A program made the position numbers and the translations under genes. The notes below the pieces were generated by a model. That model worked only from the letters and a program-made list of their open reading frames with translations. It did no database searches and was not told where the DNA came from. Below are positions 1-10,570 of a stretch of DNA of 64,000 bases, one piece after another. Source of the DNA: Azoarcus sp. (GTDB lineage: Bacteria; Pseudomonadota; Gammaproteobacteria; Burkholderiales; Rhodocyclaceae); assembly GCA_031289095.1 (NCBI GenBank), contig JAITQD010000032.1:21959-85958 (forward strand), given 5' to 3'. Within the stretch, counting starts at the first letter, position 1; the number at the start of each line of letters is the position of its first letter.

Positions 1-1
1 G

Positions 2-505
2 GTGACGGTCGACATGGGCGTGCCAGTGTTCGATCCGGAGAAAATCCCGTTCCGTTCGGATTCGGACGCCGTCGTTCAGTTGCTCGATGTCGACGGGCGG
101 AGCGTGGCAATTACGGCGCTGTCGATGGGCAATCCGCATGCGGTGCAGGTGGTGGCTGACATTGCGGCAGCGCCGGTCGAGGAACTGGGGGCGAAGATCG
201 AAATACATCCGAGATTTCCGGCGCGGGTCAATGCCGGTTTCGCCGAAGTGGTCGACGCGCACCATATCCGCCTGCGGGTCTACGAGCGTGGGGTGGGCGA
301 GACACTGGCTTGTGGTACCGGCGCTTGCGCTGCGGTGGTGGCGGTTATCCTGCGCGGCCTCGCCGTCTCGCCGGTGCGCGTCGACACACGGGGCGGACGG
401 CTCGACATCGCTTGGGACGGGCCGGGCGCGCCGGTTTTGATGACCGGGCCGGCGGTGACGGTGTTCGAGGGCGAAGTCGATCTGGATCGATTGCCGTCCG
501 CCTGA
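2..505 (+). CDS. dapF: Diaminopimelate epimerase (C-terminal part, truncated by window edge)
   Basis: ORF has the motif [20 protein letters not shown], typical of the DapF active-site Cys region. Confidence 0.95.
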   Translation: MTVDMGVPVFDPEKIPFRSDSDAVVQLLDVDGRSVAITALSMGNPHAVQVVADIAAAPVEELGAKIEIHPRFPARVNAGFAEVVDAHHIRLRVYERGVGETLACGTGACAAVVAVILRGLAVSPVRVDTRGGRLDIAWDGPGAPVLMTGPAVTVFEGEVDLDRLPSA

Positions 506-552
506 GCTTTCCGACGATCCCGAACCTGTATCCTGACTGGAGCCCGATTTCG

Positions 553-1209
553 ATGAATGCCGAAGAAGTCATCCGTTATCTGCGCGAGCATCCCGGTTTT
601 CTGGGCGAACACAGCGATCTGTTGTCCGTGCTGACCGTGCCGCATCCGCGTCACAAGAAGGCGATTTCGCTCACTGAGCGCCAACTGCACGACCTGCGCG
701 GTAAAATCCGGCAACTCGAACAGAAGCTCGCCGAATTGCTCCAGTTCGGCGATCAGAACGATGAAATCAGCGCGAAAGTGCATCGCCTTGCCATCGCCCT
801 GCTCGAAGCGGAGGCTTACGATAGCGCGCGCCGCGCGCTTTTCGACAGCCTGCGGGACGATTTTTCGGTGCCGCACGCGGCCTTGCGTATTTGGGGTGCT
901 GGGGCGGGGCGTGACGGCGAGGAATTTTCGCCAGTGAGTGAGGACGTGCGCCGCTACGCCGCCGATATGACGCGGCCTTGTTGCGGTGCGCCGGGCAATG
1001 CCGAAGTGCTGGAATGGTTTGGCGAAATGGGGCCGCACATCCGGTCGGTGGCGTTGATGCCCCTGCGCCGGGGCGGCGAGACGGCAGGGCTGCTCGCGTT
1101 GGGGAGCGAAGAAGCCGAACGTTTCTACAACGAAATGGGCACGCTCTATCTCGAACGTATCGGCGCATTGGCCGCGGTGGCCCTGCTCGGCGAGATTGAG
1201 CGACCGTGA
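553..1209 (+). CDS. DUF484 family protein
   Basis: MNAEEVIRYLREHPGFLGEHSDLLSVLTVPH start is typical of DUF484; lies between dapF and xerC as usual. Confidence 0.88.
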   Translation: MNAEEVIRYLREHPGFLGEHSDLLSVLTVPHPRHKKAISLTERQLHDLRGKIRQLEQKLAELLQFGDQNDEISAKVHRLAIALLEAEAYDSARRALFDSLRDDFSVPHAALRIWGAGAGRDGEEFSPVSEDVRRYAADMTRPCCGAPGNAEVLEWFGEMGPHIRSVALMPLRRGGETAGLLALGSEEAERFYNEMGTLYLERIGALAAVALLGEIERP

Positions 1210-2120
1210 GCGAGGCAAGCGCCCTCCCGCTCTGGGCCGATGTTTATCTGGCCTGGATGGCGACGCAGCGCCGCGCCGCGGCGCTCACGCTGGAAAATTA
1301 CCGGCGTGACCTGTTGCGTCTGGCGGCGCTTGCCGATGGCCGTCCGCCGCAGGAACTGGAAGCGAGTGATATCCGCCGCTTTGTGGCGCGGCTCCATGGC
1401 GAAGGTCTTTCCGGACGCTCGATTGCACGTCTGCTTTCGGCTTGGCGTGGTTTTTACCGTTGGCTGATCCGCAATCGGGATGCGCGTCACAATCCGGTGG
1501 AAGGCCTCCGCGCCCCCAAATCGCCCTCCATGTTGCCCAAGGTGCTGTCGCCGGACCAGGCCATGGCGCTGCTCGATGCTCAGGCCGAATCGTTGCTGGA
1601 AGTGCGCGACCGAGCCATGTTCGAGCTTTTCTATTCTTCGGGACTGCGGTTGGCGGAATTGTCCGGGCTGGACATCGACAGCGGCAGCAGAAACGGGTGG
1701 GTGGATTTTGCCGAAGGCATGGTGACGGTGCACGGCAAGCGCGACCGCATGCGCACGGTGCCGGTGGGTGAACCGGCGCTGGTGGCGCTGAAGGCATGGT
1801 TGCAAGCGCGCACGAGCTTTCCCGATGCGGGCGAGCGCGCCTTGTTTATTACCCGCAATGGCCGGCGCATGAGCGCAGGCGCGGTTCGTGGTCGGCTGAC
1901 GCGCTGGGCGCGGCAAAGCGGGTTGGGCCTGCACGTGCATCCGCACATGTTCCGTCACAGCTTCGCCAGTCATTTGCTGCAATCTTCGGGCGACCTGCGG
2001 GCGGTGCAGGAGCTTCTCGGTCACGCCAGCATCCGGTCGACGCAGGTCTATACCCATCTCGATTTTCAGCATCTGGCCAAGGTCTACGACGCTGCGCATC
2101 CGCGCGCGCGCAATAAATAA
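1206..2120 (+). CDS. xerC: Tyrosine recombinase XerC
   Basis: Tyrosine recombinase motifs HMFRHSFASHLLQSSGDLRAVQELLGHASIRSTQVYTHLDFQHLAKVYDAAHPRA; overlaps the DUF484 stop. Confidence 0.95.
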   Translation: MSEASALPLWADVYLAWMATQRRAAALTLENYRRDLLRLAALADGRPPQELEASDIRRFVARLHGEGLSGRSIARLLSAWRGFYRWLIRNRDARHNPVEGLRAPKSPSMLPKVLSPDQAMALLDAQAESLLEVRDRAMFELFYSSGLRLAELSGLDIDSGSRNGWVDFAEGMVTVHGKRDRMRTVPVGEPALVALKAWLQARTSFPDAGERALFITRNGRRMSAGAVRGRLTRWARQSGLGLHVHPHMFRHSFASHLLQSSGDLRAVQELLGHASIRSTQVYTHLDFQHLAKVYDAAHPRARNK

Positions 2121-2138
2121 GGTTCAGGCATTTTCCCT

Positions 2139-3371
2139 ATGGCGCGACTTCATCTTCATCCCGGCAAGGAACGCTCCGTCCTGCGCCGTCATCCCTGGAT
2201 TTTTGCGGGTTCGGTGGTGCGTCTGGAAGGGCGTGCCCGCCCCGGCGACACGGTCGAGGTTGTGAGCGCCGACGGACGCATGCTGGGGCGGGCGGCATGG
2301 TCGCCCGCGTCGCAGATTCGCGCCCGCATGTGGACTTTCGAGGCCGAAACAACGATCGACCACGCCTTTTTCAAGCGTCGCGTCGCCGAAGCCGTGGCCT
2401 GGCGGATGGCGTATCCAGGTCTGTCGGGACAGGACGGCATGCGCCTGATCCACGGCGAGGCCGATGGTCTGCCCGGCGTGATCGCCGATCGCTACGGCCC
2501 GGTGGTGGTTGTGCAACTGACCAGCGCTGGCGCCGAAAAGTGGCGGGAGGCGATTGTCGGTGCGTTGGTCGCGGCCACAGGCTGCGAGGCGATCTATGAG
2601 CGCTCGGATTCCGATGTGCGTCGTCTCGAAGGGCTGGAGCCGCGCAGCGGCTGCCTTTTTGGCGATCTGCCCGCCGCGCCGGTGCTGATCGTGGAGCATG
2701 GCGTGCGCATGGAAGTCGATATCGTCGGCGGTCACAAGACCGGCTTTTATCTCGACCAGCGCGACAACCGGCTGTTGACCTCTCGGCTGGCGGCGGGGCG
2801 ACGGGTGCTGAACTGCTTCTGCTATACCGGCGGTTTTTCCTTGCAGGCACTAGCGGGCGGGGCGCAAAGCGTGCTGTCGATCGACTCGTCCGGCCCGGCG
2901 CTGGAAATTGCGGCGCGCAACCTCACCTATAACCCCAGCCTCGACGCCAGCCGCGCGCAATGGCGGGAAGACGATGTGTTTGCCGCCCTGCGCGCCCTGC
3001 GCAGCGCCGGGGAGCATTTCGACCTGATCGTGCTTGATCCGCCCAAGTTCGCGCCTTCTGCCGCCCATGCCGCGCGCGCGGCCCGCGCCTACAAGGACAT
3101 CAACCTGTGTGCGTTCCGGCTCCTGGCCCCTGGCGGCATCTTGATGAGCTATTCGTGTTCGGGCGGCATCGGGCTGGACATGTTCCAGAAAATCGTCGCG
3201 GGTGCAGCGGTCGATGCCGGTGTCGATGCATGCATCCTGCACCGGCTCGCGGCGGCCTCCGACCACCCGGTGGGACTGGCGGCGCCCGAGGGCGAATACC
3301 TCAAGGGGCTGGCGCTGCGGATCGGGTCGGCGGCGCAGGAACGGGTTCGGCCAGATCAAGAGCAAGACTGA
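2139..3371 (+). CDS. rlmI: 23S rRNA (cytosine-C5) methyltransferase, RlmI family
   Basis: PUA-like N-terminus (LHLHPGKERSVLRRHPWIFAGSV) and SAM-MTase motifs VLNCFCYTGGFSLQAL, LIVLDPPKFA. Confidence 0.9.
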   Translation: MARLHLHPGKERSVLRRHPWIFAGSVVRLEGRARPGDTVEVVSADGRMLGRAAWSPASQIRARMWTFEAETTIDHAFFKRRVAEAVAWRMAYPGLSGQDGMRLIHGEADGLPGVIADRYGPVVVVQLTSAGAEKWREAIVGALVAATGCEAIYERSDSDVRRLEGLEPRSGCLFGDLPAAPVLIVEHGVRMEVDIVGGHKTGFYLDQRDNRLLTSRLAAGRRVLNCFCYTGGFSLQALAGGAQSVLSIDSSGPALEIAARNLTYNPSLDASRAQWREDDVFAALRALRSAGEHFDLIVLDPPKFAPSAAHAARAARAYKDINLCAFRLLAPGGILMSYSCSGGIGLDMFQKIVAGAAVDAGVDACILHRLAAASDHPVGLAAPEGEYLKGLALRIGSAAQERVRPDQEQD

Positions 3372-3651
3372 TCAGCCCCAGCGCCAGCACGATGAGCGCG
3401 AAGTAGAGTTTCTGTACCGCCGGGCCGGGTGGATGGCGAACTTCGGCGTAGTAGTGATGGCGCAGAAAAATTGCCGCCAGCGCCGAGATGGCCAGCAGTC
3501 CGCCGCCGAGCGTGCGCGCGGCCAGCGTCCCGAACTGACGCCAGTGCGCCGGGTCGCCACGGTCGGGCAAGGTGAATGCCGGTGCGGCGGTGAGCAGGTA
3601 AAGCCCACCAAGTGTGCACAGGACGAACATCATTACCGAAAAAAACCGCAT
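3301..3651 (-). CDS. Small predicted membrane protein, unknown function
   Basis: 116-aa ORF with three hydrophobic segments; its 3' end overlaps the rlmI 3' end convergently by 71 bp. Confidence 0.6.
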   Translation of the reverse strand: MRFFSVMMFVLCTLGGLYLLTAAPAFTLPDRGDPAHWRQFGTLAARTLGGGLLAISALAAIFLRHHYYAEVRHPPGPAVQKLYFALIVLALGLISLALDLAEPVPAPPTRSAAPAP

Positions 3652-3666
3652 GAAGGCTTCCGGGTT

Positions 3667-4728
<1,062 letters not shown>

Positions 4729-4851
4729 GGGAACGAAGTGTAGCCGATGGCCTGCCGGAGACGCGCAAAATAAACGGTGGCAGACGATCAGGGCGACAGA
4801 GAGGCCGACTTCGGGAAACTACTTAATGTAATACTGGAAGTGTAAAAAATA

Positions 4852-4886
4852 CCGACAAAAAAACAGCCCCCGACTCGGGGGCTGTT
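4852..4886 (-). terminator. Rho-independent terminator of PEP-CTERM gene 1
   Basis: Minus strand: ACAGCCCCCGAGTCGGGGGCTGT followed by TTTTTTTG. Confidence 0.85.
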
Positions 4887-4911
4887 CTGCAACAGATACG
4901 TGTGTCTGGAA

Positions 4912-5763
4912 TCAGTCGTGGATGTAGTTGCGACGGCGGCGCGCCACGATACCCATGATACCCAGGCCGGCCAGCAGCATGGCGTAGGTTTCCGGTTCAG
5001 GAACAGGGGTGGCGGCAACGTTGAACGCGAACTGGATCGGCGTCGTACCGTATTCCGGTGTCGTGAACCCGACGCAACCTGCTGCCTGACCGACCGCCTG
5101 GCATTGGCTCAGACTCAACTCGGTGAAGCGCTGAGTGTTCTCGAAGTAGTTGAAGGTGTACTCGTGACCGTCATAGGTGAAAGTTTCACCATAGCTGGGT
5201 ATGCCATAGATGTTGCTGTTGGGATCCCAGGTGATCACGAAAATATCGCCATCCAGCAGGGGGTTGCTCGCGAGATTGGGCGTTTCCAGGAAATAGACGT
5301 TGAACACCTGCGTCCAGCTATAGGTGAAGCCAGAGCCGTCCGCCGCTTCCAGGGTGACGTCCAGCGCCATTTGCGCATGATTCAGCGTGTCGAAGGAACC
5401 TGCGACCGCATTATTGACATGAGAGAAGGCGTTGACGAACTGGGCATTGCCATTGCTTGTGACGGTGGAGGCAGCATGCGTCGGGTCGATGATCAGGCTG
5501 CTGCGCGCGTAGGCGCTGTTGAAGCTGATCTGTGTGTCGCTTCCGAACCAAGACCCCCAACTGAGTACCGAGTCGGTCTGCTTGTTATATCCAGTGCCTG
5601 GGTCGCCGGCATAGCGCTGACCCGGGGTGTATGAAGCGCTGCCTGTTACCCATGTCAGATCGAACGTGTAGTTCCAGTCGGTAGGAGCTGGGGCTGCATA
5701 AGCCGCACTGGCGGCGAACGCCACGATGCTGAGGGCAGTGAGTTTGCGAACTGTTCCGAGCAT
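4912..5763 (-). CDS. PEP-CTERM sorting domain-containing protein, paralogue 1
   Basis: Signal peptide (MLGTVRKLTALSIVAFAASAAYA) and C-terminal VPEPETYAMLLAGLGIMGIVARRRRNYIHD. Confidence 0.92.
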   Translation of the reverse strand: MLGTVRKLTALSIVAFAASAAYAAPAPTDWNYTFDLTWVTGSASYTPGQRYAGDPGTGYNKQTDSVLSWGSWFGSDTQISFNSAYARSSLIIDPTHAASTVTSNGNAQFVNAFSHVNNAVAGSFDTLNHAQMALDVTLEAADGSGFTYSWTQVFNVYFLETPNLASNPLLDGDIFVITWDPNSNIYGIPSYGETFTYDGHEYTFNYFENTQRFTELSLSQCQAVGQAAGCVGFTTPEYGTTPIQFAFNVAATPVPEPETYAMLLAGLGIMGIVARRRRNYIHD

Positions 5764-5828
5764 GATAGCTCTCCTTGTCTGTGCGTGTTGTTTCGAGCTC
5801 ACACTGGTGAGCATGAGATGCTCTTGAT

Positions 5829-5846
5829 AAGCATGAAGCGGGCCAA
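5829..5846 (-). promoter_or_regulatory. Candidate sigma-54 (-24/-12) promoter of PEP-CTERM gene 1
   Basis: Minus strand TTGGCCCGCTTCATGCTTA: GG-N10-GC with exact spacing (cc 5843-5844, gc 5831-5832), about 70 bp upstream of the ATG. Confidence 0.65.
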
Positions 5847-6034
5847 TTTTTATATATATGTTTATTGGCGATTTTTTTTGAAACAGGAAGAGGTGTGTAA
5901 AGAAAGTGGACACCTGTCTGGTTGGGGCGACAGCATCGAGCGCGCTGGCGGCGAAGACCATGAGCGGTTTTGACGATGCCGGTTCGGCGACTTCCGCGTG
6001 TCACGCGAAGGGCGAGGTTTTTCGAGGTACAAAC

Positions 6035-6063
6035 AAAGATGCCCCCGAATTGGGGGCATCTTT
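6035..6063 (-). terminator. Rho-independent terminator of PEP-CTERM gene 2
   Basis: AAAGATGCCCCCAATTCGGGGGCATCTTT hairpin immediately downstream of the minus-strand gene. Confidence 0.85.
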
Positions 6064-6082
6064 GCACACGAGTGCGCAAAAA

Positions 6083-6955
6083 TCAGCCGTGGATGTAATG
6101 ACGGCGACGACGCGCCACCACGCCGACGATACCCAGACCGGCCAGCAGCATGGCGTAGGTTTCCGGTTCGGGAACGGGTGTGGTGGAGGTGGGGGTGGAG
6201 GCGGAGGTGGAGACGCTGAAGGCGAATTGGACAGGTGTTGTGCTGTATTCATCCGTCATCAACCCGACGCAGCCTCCTGCCTGGCCCACTGCCTGGCATT
6301 GATCCAGGCTCAGCTCGGTGAGGTGTTGAGTGCTCTCGAAATAGTTGAAGGCGTACTCGTAACCGTCGTAGCTGAAGGTTTCGCCATAGCTGGGCACGCC
6401 GCTGACGTTGCTATCGGGGTTCCAGGTGATGACAAAAATATCGCCATCCCGGATGGAATTGCCCGTGAGATTGGGTACTTCCTTGAAGTAGACGTCGAAC
6501 ACCTGCGTCCAGCTATAAGTGAAGCCAGAGCCGTCCGCCGCCTCTAGGGTGACGTTCAACGCCATTTGTGCATGATTCAGTGTGCTGAAGGACGCTGAGA
6601 GCGCGTTATTGACGTGAGTGAAAGCATTGACGTACTGGGTATCGCCATTGCTTGTGACGGTCGAGGCGACCGTCGGGTCGATAATCAGACTGCTGCGCGC
6701 GAGGTCGCTGTTGAAGCTGATCCTGGTGTCGTTTCCCAAGATAGACCCCCAACTGAGCACCGAGTCGGTCTGCGTGCTCTGTCCAATGCCTGGGTCGCCG
6801 GTATAACGCGTGCCCGGGGTAAACGAAGCGCTGCCTGCCACCCACGTCAGATCGAACGTGTAGTTCCAGTCGGTTGGGGCGCTGGCGGCATAGGCCGTGC
6901 TGGCGGCGAACGCCACGATGCTGAGTGCGGCGAACTTGCGAACTGTTCCGGGCAT
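6083..6955 (-). CDS. PEP-CTERM sorting domain-containing protein, paralogue 2
   Basis: Closely similar to paralogue 1; C-terminus VPEPETYAMLLAGLGIVGVVARRRRHYIHG. Confidence 0.92.
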   Translation of the reverse strand: MPGTVRKFAALSIVAFAASTAYAASAPTDWNYTFDLTWVAGSASFTPGTRYTGDPGIGQSTQTDSVLSWGSILGNDTRISFNSDLARSSLIIDPTVASTVTSNGDTQYVNAFTHVNNALSASFSTLNHAQMALNVTLEAADGSGFTYSWTQVFDVYFKEVPNLTGNSIRDGDIFVITWNPDSNVSGVPSYGETFSYDGYEYAFNYFESTQHLTELSLDQCQAVGQAGGCVGLMTDEYSTTPVQFAFSVSTSASTPTSTTPVPEPETYAMLLAGLGIVGVVARRRRHYIHG

Positions 6956-6994
6956 GATAACTTTCCTTGTCTGTGCAATAAGATTGCCCTTGGT

Positions 6995-7011
6995 AAGCAT
7001 AAAATGGGCTT
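6995..7011 (-). promoter_or_regulatory. Candidate, degenerate sigma-54-like promoter of PEP-CTERM gene 2
   Basis: Minus strand AAGCCCATTTTATGCTTA: AG-N10-GC at the position homologous to paralogues 1 and 3; the -24 GG is changed to AG. Confidence 0.4.
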
Positions 7012-7197
7012 ATTTTTATATATATGTTTATTCGAGATTTTTTTTGGAACGGGGAGAGGTGTGTAAATAAAGTAGACACATGTAGAGGTGAAGCCGGGCA
7101 TCTGCGCTTGCACGCACCGGGCCGGTGCGAGGCCGCATGAGCGGCTCGGCAACTTCCCGCGTGCCACACGGAGGGCGAGGTTTTTCGACGGACAAAC

Positions 7198-7226
7198 AAA
7201 AAGGCCCCCGAATCGGGGGCCTTTTT
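7198..7226 (-). terminator. Rho-independent terminator of PEP-CTERM gene 3
   Basis: AAAAAGGCCCCCGATTCGGGGGCCTTTTT perfect hairpin with T run. Confidence 0.88.
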
Positions 7227-7245
7227 GCACACGAGTGTGCGGAAA

Positions 7246-8103
7246 TCAGGCGTGGATGTAATGACGGCGACGGCGCGCCACCATGCCCACAATGCCCAGA
7301 CCAGCCAGCAGCATGGCGTAGGTTTCCGGTTCGGGAACAGGCGCGGCAGTGGCGGAGATGTTGAACGCGAACTGGATGGGCGTCGTGCCGTACTCCGGTG
7401 TCGTGAACCCGACGCAGCCGTTTGAACGGCCTGCTGCCGCGCACTGGCTCTGGCTCAGGTTGTTGAAGCGTTGAGTGCTCTCGAAGTAGTCGAAGGTGTA
7501 ATCGTAACCATCGTAGTTGAAAGCCTGACCGTAGCTGGGGATGCCCTGGATGTTGCTGTCAGGGTTCCAGGTGATGACGAAAATATCGCCATCCAGGAGG
7601 GGGTTACCCGTGGTGTTGGGTGTTTCCTTGAAGTAGACGTCGAACACCTGCGTCCAGTTATAGGTGAAGCCAGAGCCATCCGTCGCCTCCAGGGTGACGT
7701 TCAACGCCAGTTGCGCGTGATTCAGCGTGGTGTAGGACGCCGGAATCGCGTTGTTGAGGTGTTTGAAGGCGTTGACGTACTGGGCGTTGCCATTGCTTGC
7801 GATGGTGGAAGCGGCATGCGACGGGTCGATGATCAGGCTGCTGCGCGTGTAGTCGCTGTTGAAGCTGATCTGGGTGTCGCTTCCGTATGCGGAACCCCAA
7901 CTGAGCGTCGTGTCGTTTTGTTTGATGACGCCAATGCCCGGGTCGCCGGAATAACGCTGACCCGGGGTGTATGAAGCGCTGCCTGTTACCCATGTCAGAT
8001 CGAACGTGTAGTTCCAATCGGTTGGGGCGCTGGCAGCATGAGCCGCGCTGGTAGCAAGCGCCGCAATGCTGAGGGCGGCGAGTTTGCGAATTGTTCCGAG
8101 CAT
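7246..8103 (-). CDS. PEP-CTERM sorting domain-containing protein, paralogue 3
   Basis: Closely similar to paralogues 1 and 2; C-terminus VPEPETYAMLLAGLGIVGMVARRRRHYIHA. Confidence 0.92.
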   Translation of the reverse strand: MLGTIRKLAALSIAALATSAAHAASAPTDWNYTFDLTWVTGSASYTPGQRYSGDPGIGVIKQNDTTLSWGSAYGSDTQISFNSDYTRSSLIIDPSHAASTIASNGNAQYVNAFKHLNNAIPASYTTLNHAQLALNVTLEATDGSGFTYNWTQVFDVYFKETPNTTGNPLLDGDIFVITWNPDSNIQGIPSYGQAFNYDGYDYTFDYFESTQRFNNLSQSQCAAAGRSNGCVGFTTPEYGTTPIQFAFNISATAAPVPEPETYAMLLAGLGIVGMVARRRRHYIHA

Positions 8104-8164
8104 GATGATTCCTTGTCTGTGGGGGGTGTTCCACGTGCTGTGGAGAGTACGTGACACGCTTGAT

Positions 8165-8182
8165 AAGCATAAATCGGGCCAT
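8165..8182 (-). promoter_or_regulatory. Candidate sigma-54 (-24/-12) promoter of PEP-CTERM gene 3
   Basis: Minus strand ATGGCCCGATTTATGCTTA: GG-N10-GC with exact spacing (cc 8179-8180, gc 8167-8168). Confidence 0.65.
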
Positions 8183-8329
8183 ATTTTATCTATTTGATTG
8201 GACGTGATTTTTCCCGGTACAAGAGGGGAGCATGTAAAGGAATTGGACGCATATCAACGAGGCAGGCATCCCTTTGCCTTGCCTGTACGCACCCGGTCGG
8301 GGCGAGGCGGCATTGACCGCGCTGACCGC

Positions 8330-8935
8330 TTACGGCCTTGCCAGTTGTCTGAGCGCCTGCCGGATACCTGCGGCGACTTCCGTGTTGCCTGGAACTTCTT
8401 TCATGGCGGCGAGCGCTTCCCGCTCGTTGTAGCCGAGCGCGAGCAGGGCGTTGAAAATGTCGTCGCGGTTGTCGGGGGAGGACGTTCCCGTGCGGGTGTG
8501 CTCGGTCGTGGCCGTGGAGACGGGGGGATCGAGCTTGCCGCGCAGCTCCAGGAGCAGGCGTTCGGCAGTTTTCTTGCCGATGCCGGGGATTCTCACCAAG
8601 CGGGCGGCTTCCTGGCGCGCGACGGCTTGGGCCAGCTCACCAGTCGACAGCCCGGAGAGCACCGCCAGCGCCATGCGCGCGCCAATGCCGGAGATTTTGA
8701 GGAGCTTGCGAAAAACGGTGCGTTCCTCGCCGGTGGCGAAGCCGTAAAGAAAATGGCCGTCCTCGCGCACGAGAAAATGGGTGTGGAGGCTCACTTTTTC
8801 GCCGCAGGCGGGCAGGTCGTAGAAAGTGCTCATCGGCACGTCGAGTTCGTAGCCGATGCCGCCCACGTCGACGAGGATCTGCGGTGGTTTTTTTTCCAGC
8901 AGGATGCCGCACAGACGACCGATCATGGTGTTCAT
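8330..8935 (-). CDS. ruvA: Holliday junction branch migration protein RuvA
   Basis: [39 protein letters not shown]; start overlaps the upstream stop (ATGA). Confidence 0.96.
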   Translation of the reverse strand: MNTMIGRLCGILLEKKPPQILVDVGGIGYELDVPMSTFYDLPACGEKVSLHTHFLVREDGHFLYGFATGEERTVFRKLLKISGIGARMALAVLSGLSTGELAQAVARQEAARLVRIPGIGKKTAERLLLELRGKLDPPVSTATTEHTRTGTSSPDNRDDIFNALLALGYNEREALAAMKEVPGNTEVAAGIRQALRQLARP

Positions 8936-9909
8936 CCTTGTCCGGCGGCCCAGGCCAAGGTGATGGCGATGAGCGCACCGTGCAGGTTGGCGGCGAGGAT
9001 GGTGCGGATGAGGGCCGAACGCAGGGCGGCAGGTTCTCCCGCGTGTTCGAGCAGGTCGCGCCCTGCCGTCAGGGTGAGCACCACGGTAAAAGCAGCGAGT
9101 CCCGTTTTTTGCGGCAGGATGTCTTTGCCGACCATGGCGATCAGCCAGGCGTGGGCGACGATACCGATCAGCAGATAACCCCATTTCGCGGTATCCGCGC
9201 CCAGGCGCACGACCAGGGTGCGTTTGCCTGCGGCGTTGTCGCCAGCACGGTCGGGAAACTGGTTGATGTAGAGCACGTTCACGACCAGCAGGGCGAAGGA
9301 AAGACCGGCAGCTACCGGTTGGAAACTGAAATTGCCACGCAGGGCGTAGTCACTGCCGGTTACCACCAGCAGCCAGCCGGCGGCGATGGCGATTTCGCCA
9401 AGGCCGCGTCTGACCAGCGCCAGCGGTGGCGCGGTGTAGGCCCAGCCGAAAAACAGCCCGGCTGCGCCGATGAGAAGGAGGCCAGGGCCGCTCGTCCACG
9501 CCAGCCATAGCCCGGGCGGGATCACGAGCGCGAGCAGAACGTGGCCGAAAATGCCGGTGCTGCGCTCGCTCAACACGCCGTTCTGGATAAAGCGGCTGCC
9601 GCCGGTGAAGGGAAATATCCGTTCATGGTTGGCTGCGTCCGCGCCGCTGCGGGCGTCGTGATAGTCGTTGACGACGTTGGTGCCTGCGTGGGCGACGAGG
9701 GCGAAAAGCACGACGATCAACCCCCGCAAGGGGTCGAACGTCACGCCGCTGGCGCAGGCGCTGGCCAGCCCGATCAGGCAGCCGACCAGCGTGACCGACA
9801 GGAAAGCCGGTCGGGTGGCGGCGAAATAACAGGAGAACGGCCTGCGAAAATGACCGGGCAGCGGTTCGGCGGGGTGGATGCGGGAAGAAATGGCGGGTTC
9901 GAGAGACAT
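8932..9909 (-). CDS. UbiA/MenA-family polyprenyltransferase
   Basis: Polytopic membrane protein with [14 protein letters not shown] (NDxxDxxxD) and NQFPDRAGD prenyltransferase motifs. Confidence 0.85.
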   Translation of the reverse strand: MSLEPAISSRIHPAEPLPGHFRRPFSCYFAATRPAFLSVTLVGCLIGLASACASGVTFDPLRGLIVVLFALVAHAGTNVVNDYHDARSGADAANHERIFPFTGGSRFIQNGVLSERSTGIFGHVLLALVIPPGLWLAWTSGPGLLLIGAAGLFFGWAYTAPPLALVRRGLGEIAIAAGWLLVVTGSDYALRGNFSFQPVAAGLSFALLVVNVLYINQFPDRAGDNAAGKRTLVVRLGADTAKWGYLLIGIVAHAWLIAMVGKDILPQKTGLAAFTVVLTLTAGRDLLEHAGEPAALRSALIRTILAANLHGALIAITLAWAAGQG

Positions 9910-10212
9910 GGATCTGGGTGTGTTTTGGCGGAAGATGGAAGAAGATAAAATCGAAAAACAATCCGGCGAAGACCAGCGGGTTTCAGGAAGCAAACCCCAG
10001 CTAAGGATAAGTGGTCGCGGGGCAACTTTAACAGAGCCGGGCAAAGCTTGTCATGGCGACGGTTGGCGCTCAATTCGTTGTCATGTCGCATGCAAAGCGA
10101 CGCACAATCAGGCGAAATCCGCCTACTGGCTCCGGATGTATGAATTAACTGTTTTTTCAAAAAAATCAATTTTTTAACGTGCTTGTGAGGTATGTTTGCT
10201 TTCCGATACCCG

Positions 10213-10254
10213 AAAATAAAAAACGGGCAACAGGCATGAAAGCCTGCTACCCGT
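10213..10254 (-). terminator. Rho-independent terminator downstream of the small basic secreted protein
   Basis: Minus strand ACGGGTAGCAGGCTTTCATGCCTGTTGCCCGT followed by TTTTTTATTTT. Confidence 0.75.
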
Positions 10255-10291
10255 CTTGTAGCGATGCTACGCAGAACAGTTTCGCTGTCGG

Positions 10292-10570
10292 TTATACGTT
10301 CCGATGGTGCCGGTGGTGACGCCTGTGCGCCTTGCGGGCGTGCCGACGGTGCTTGAGATGTTTTTTCTTCGCATGCTTCTGCTGCTTGGCGGCGACGCCG
10401 TGCTCGGGATTGGGTGCGACGGTTTCTTGCAGTTTGGTCTTGCCGTTGTTCCAGAAAACACTGGATTCGTTCCAGGCCGTTTGCGATGTTTCCACGTCGC
10501 TGGCGACGGCATGGCTTGCCGGGACGATGCAGGCAAGGGAAAGGGTTAGGGAAATCAGGCTTTTTCTCAC
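10292..10570 (-). CDS. Small secreted His/Lys/Arg-rich protein, unknown function
   Basis: Signal peptide MRKSLISLTLSLACIVPASHAVA; tail KQQKHAKKKHLKHRRHARKAHRRHHRHHRNV; followed by a terminator. Confidence 0.7.
   Translation of the reverse strand: MRKSLISLTLSLACIVPASHAVASDVETSQTAWNESSVFWNNGKTKLQETVAPNPEHGVAAKQQKHAKKKHLKHRRHARKAHRRHHRHHRNV

Noticed and set aside
4900-5634. Plus-strand ORFs antisense to the PEP-CTERM genes (also 5906-6547 and 7471-7974), similar to each other
   Set aside because: Their similarity is explained by the paralogy of the minus-strand genes; the minus strand has signal peptides, sorting motifs and terminators.
5829-5890. AT-rich tract (ttttatatatatgttt) considered as a sigma-70 promoter or IHF site for PEP-CTERM gene 1
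   Set aside because: The exact GG-N10-GC element shared at homologous positions explains promoter function better; the AT tract may still bind IHF but no clear consensus could be shown.
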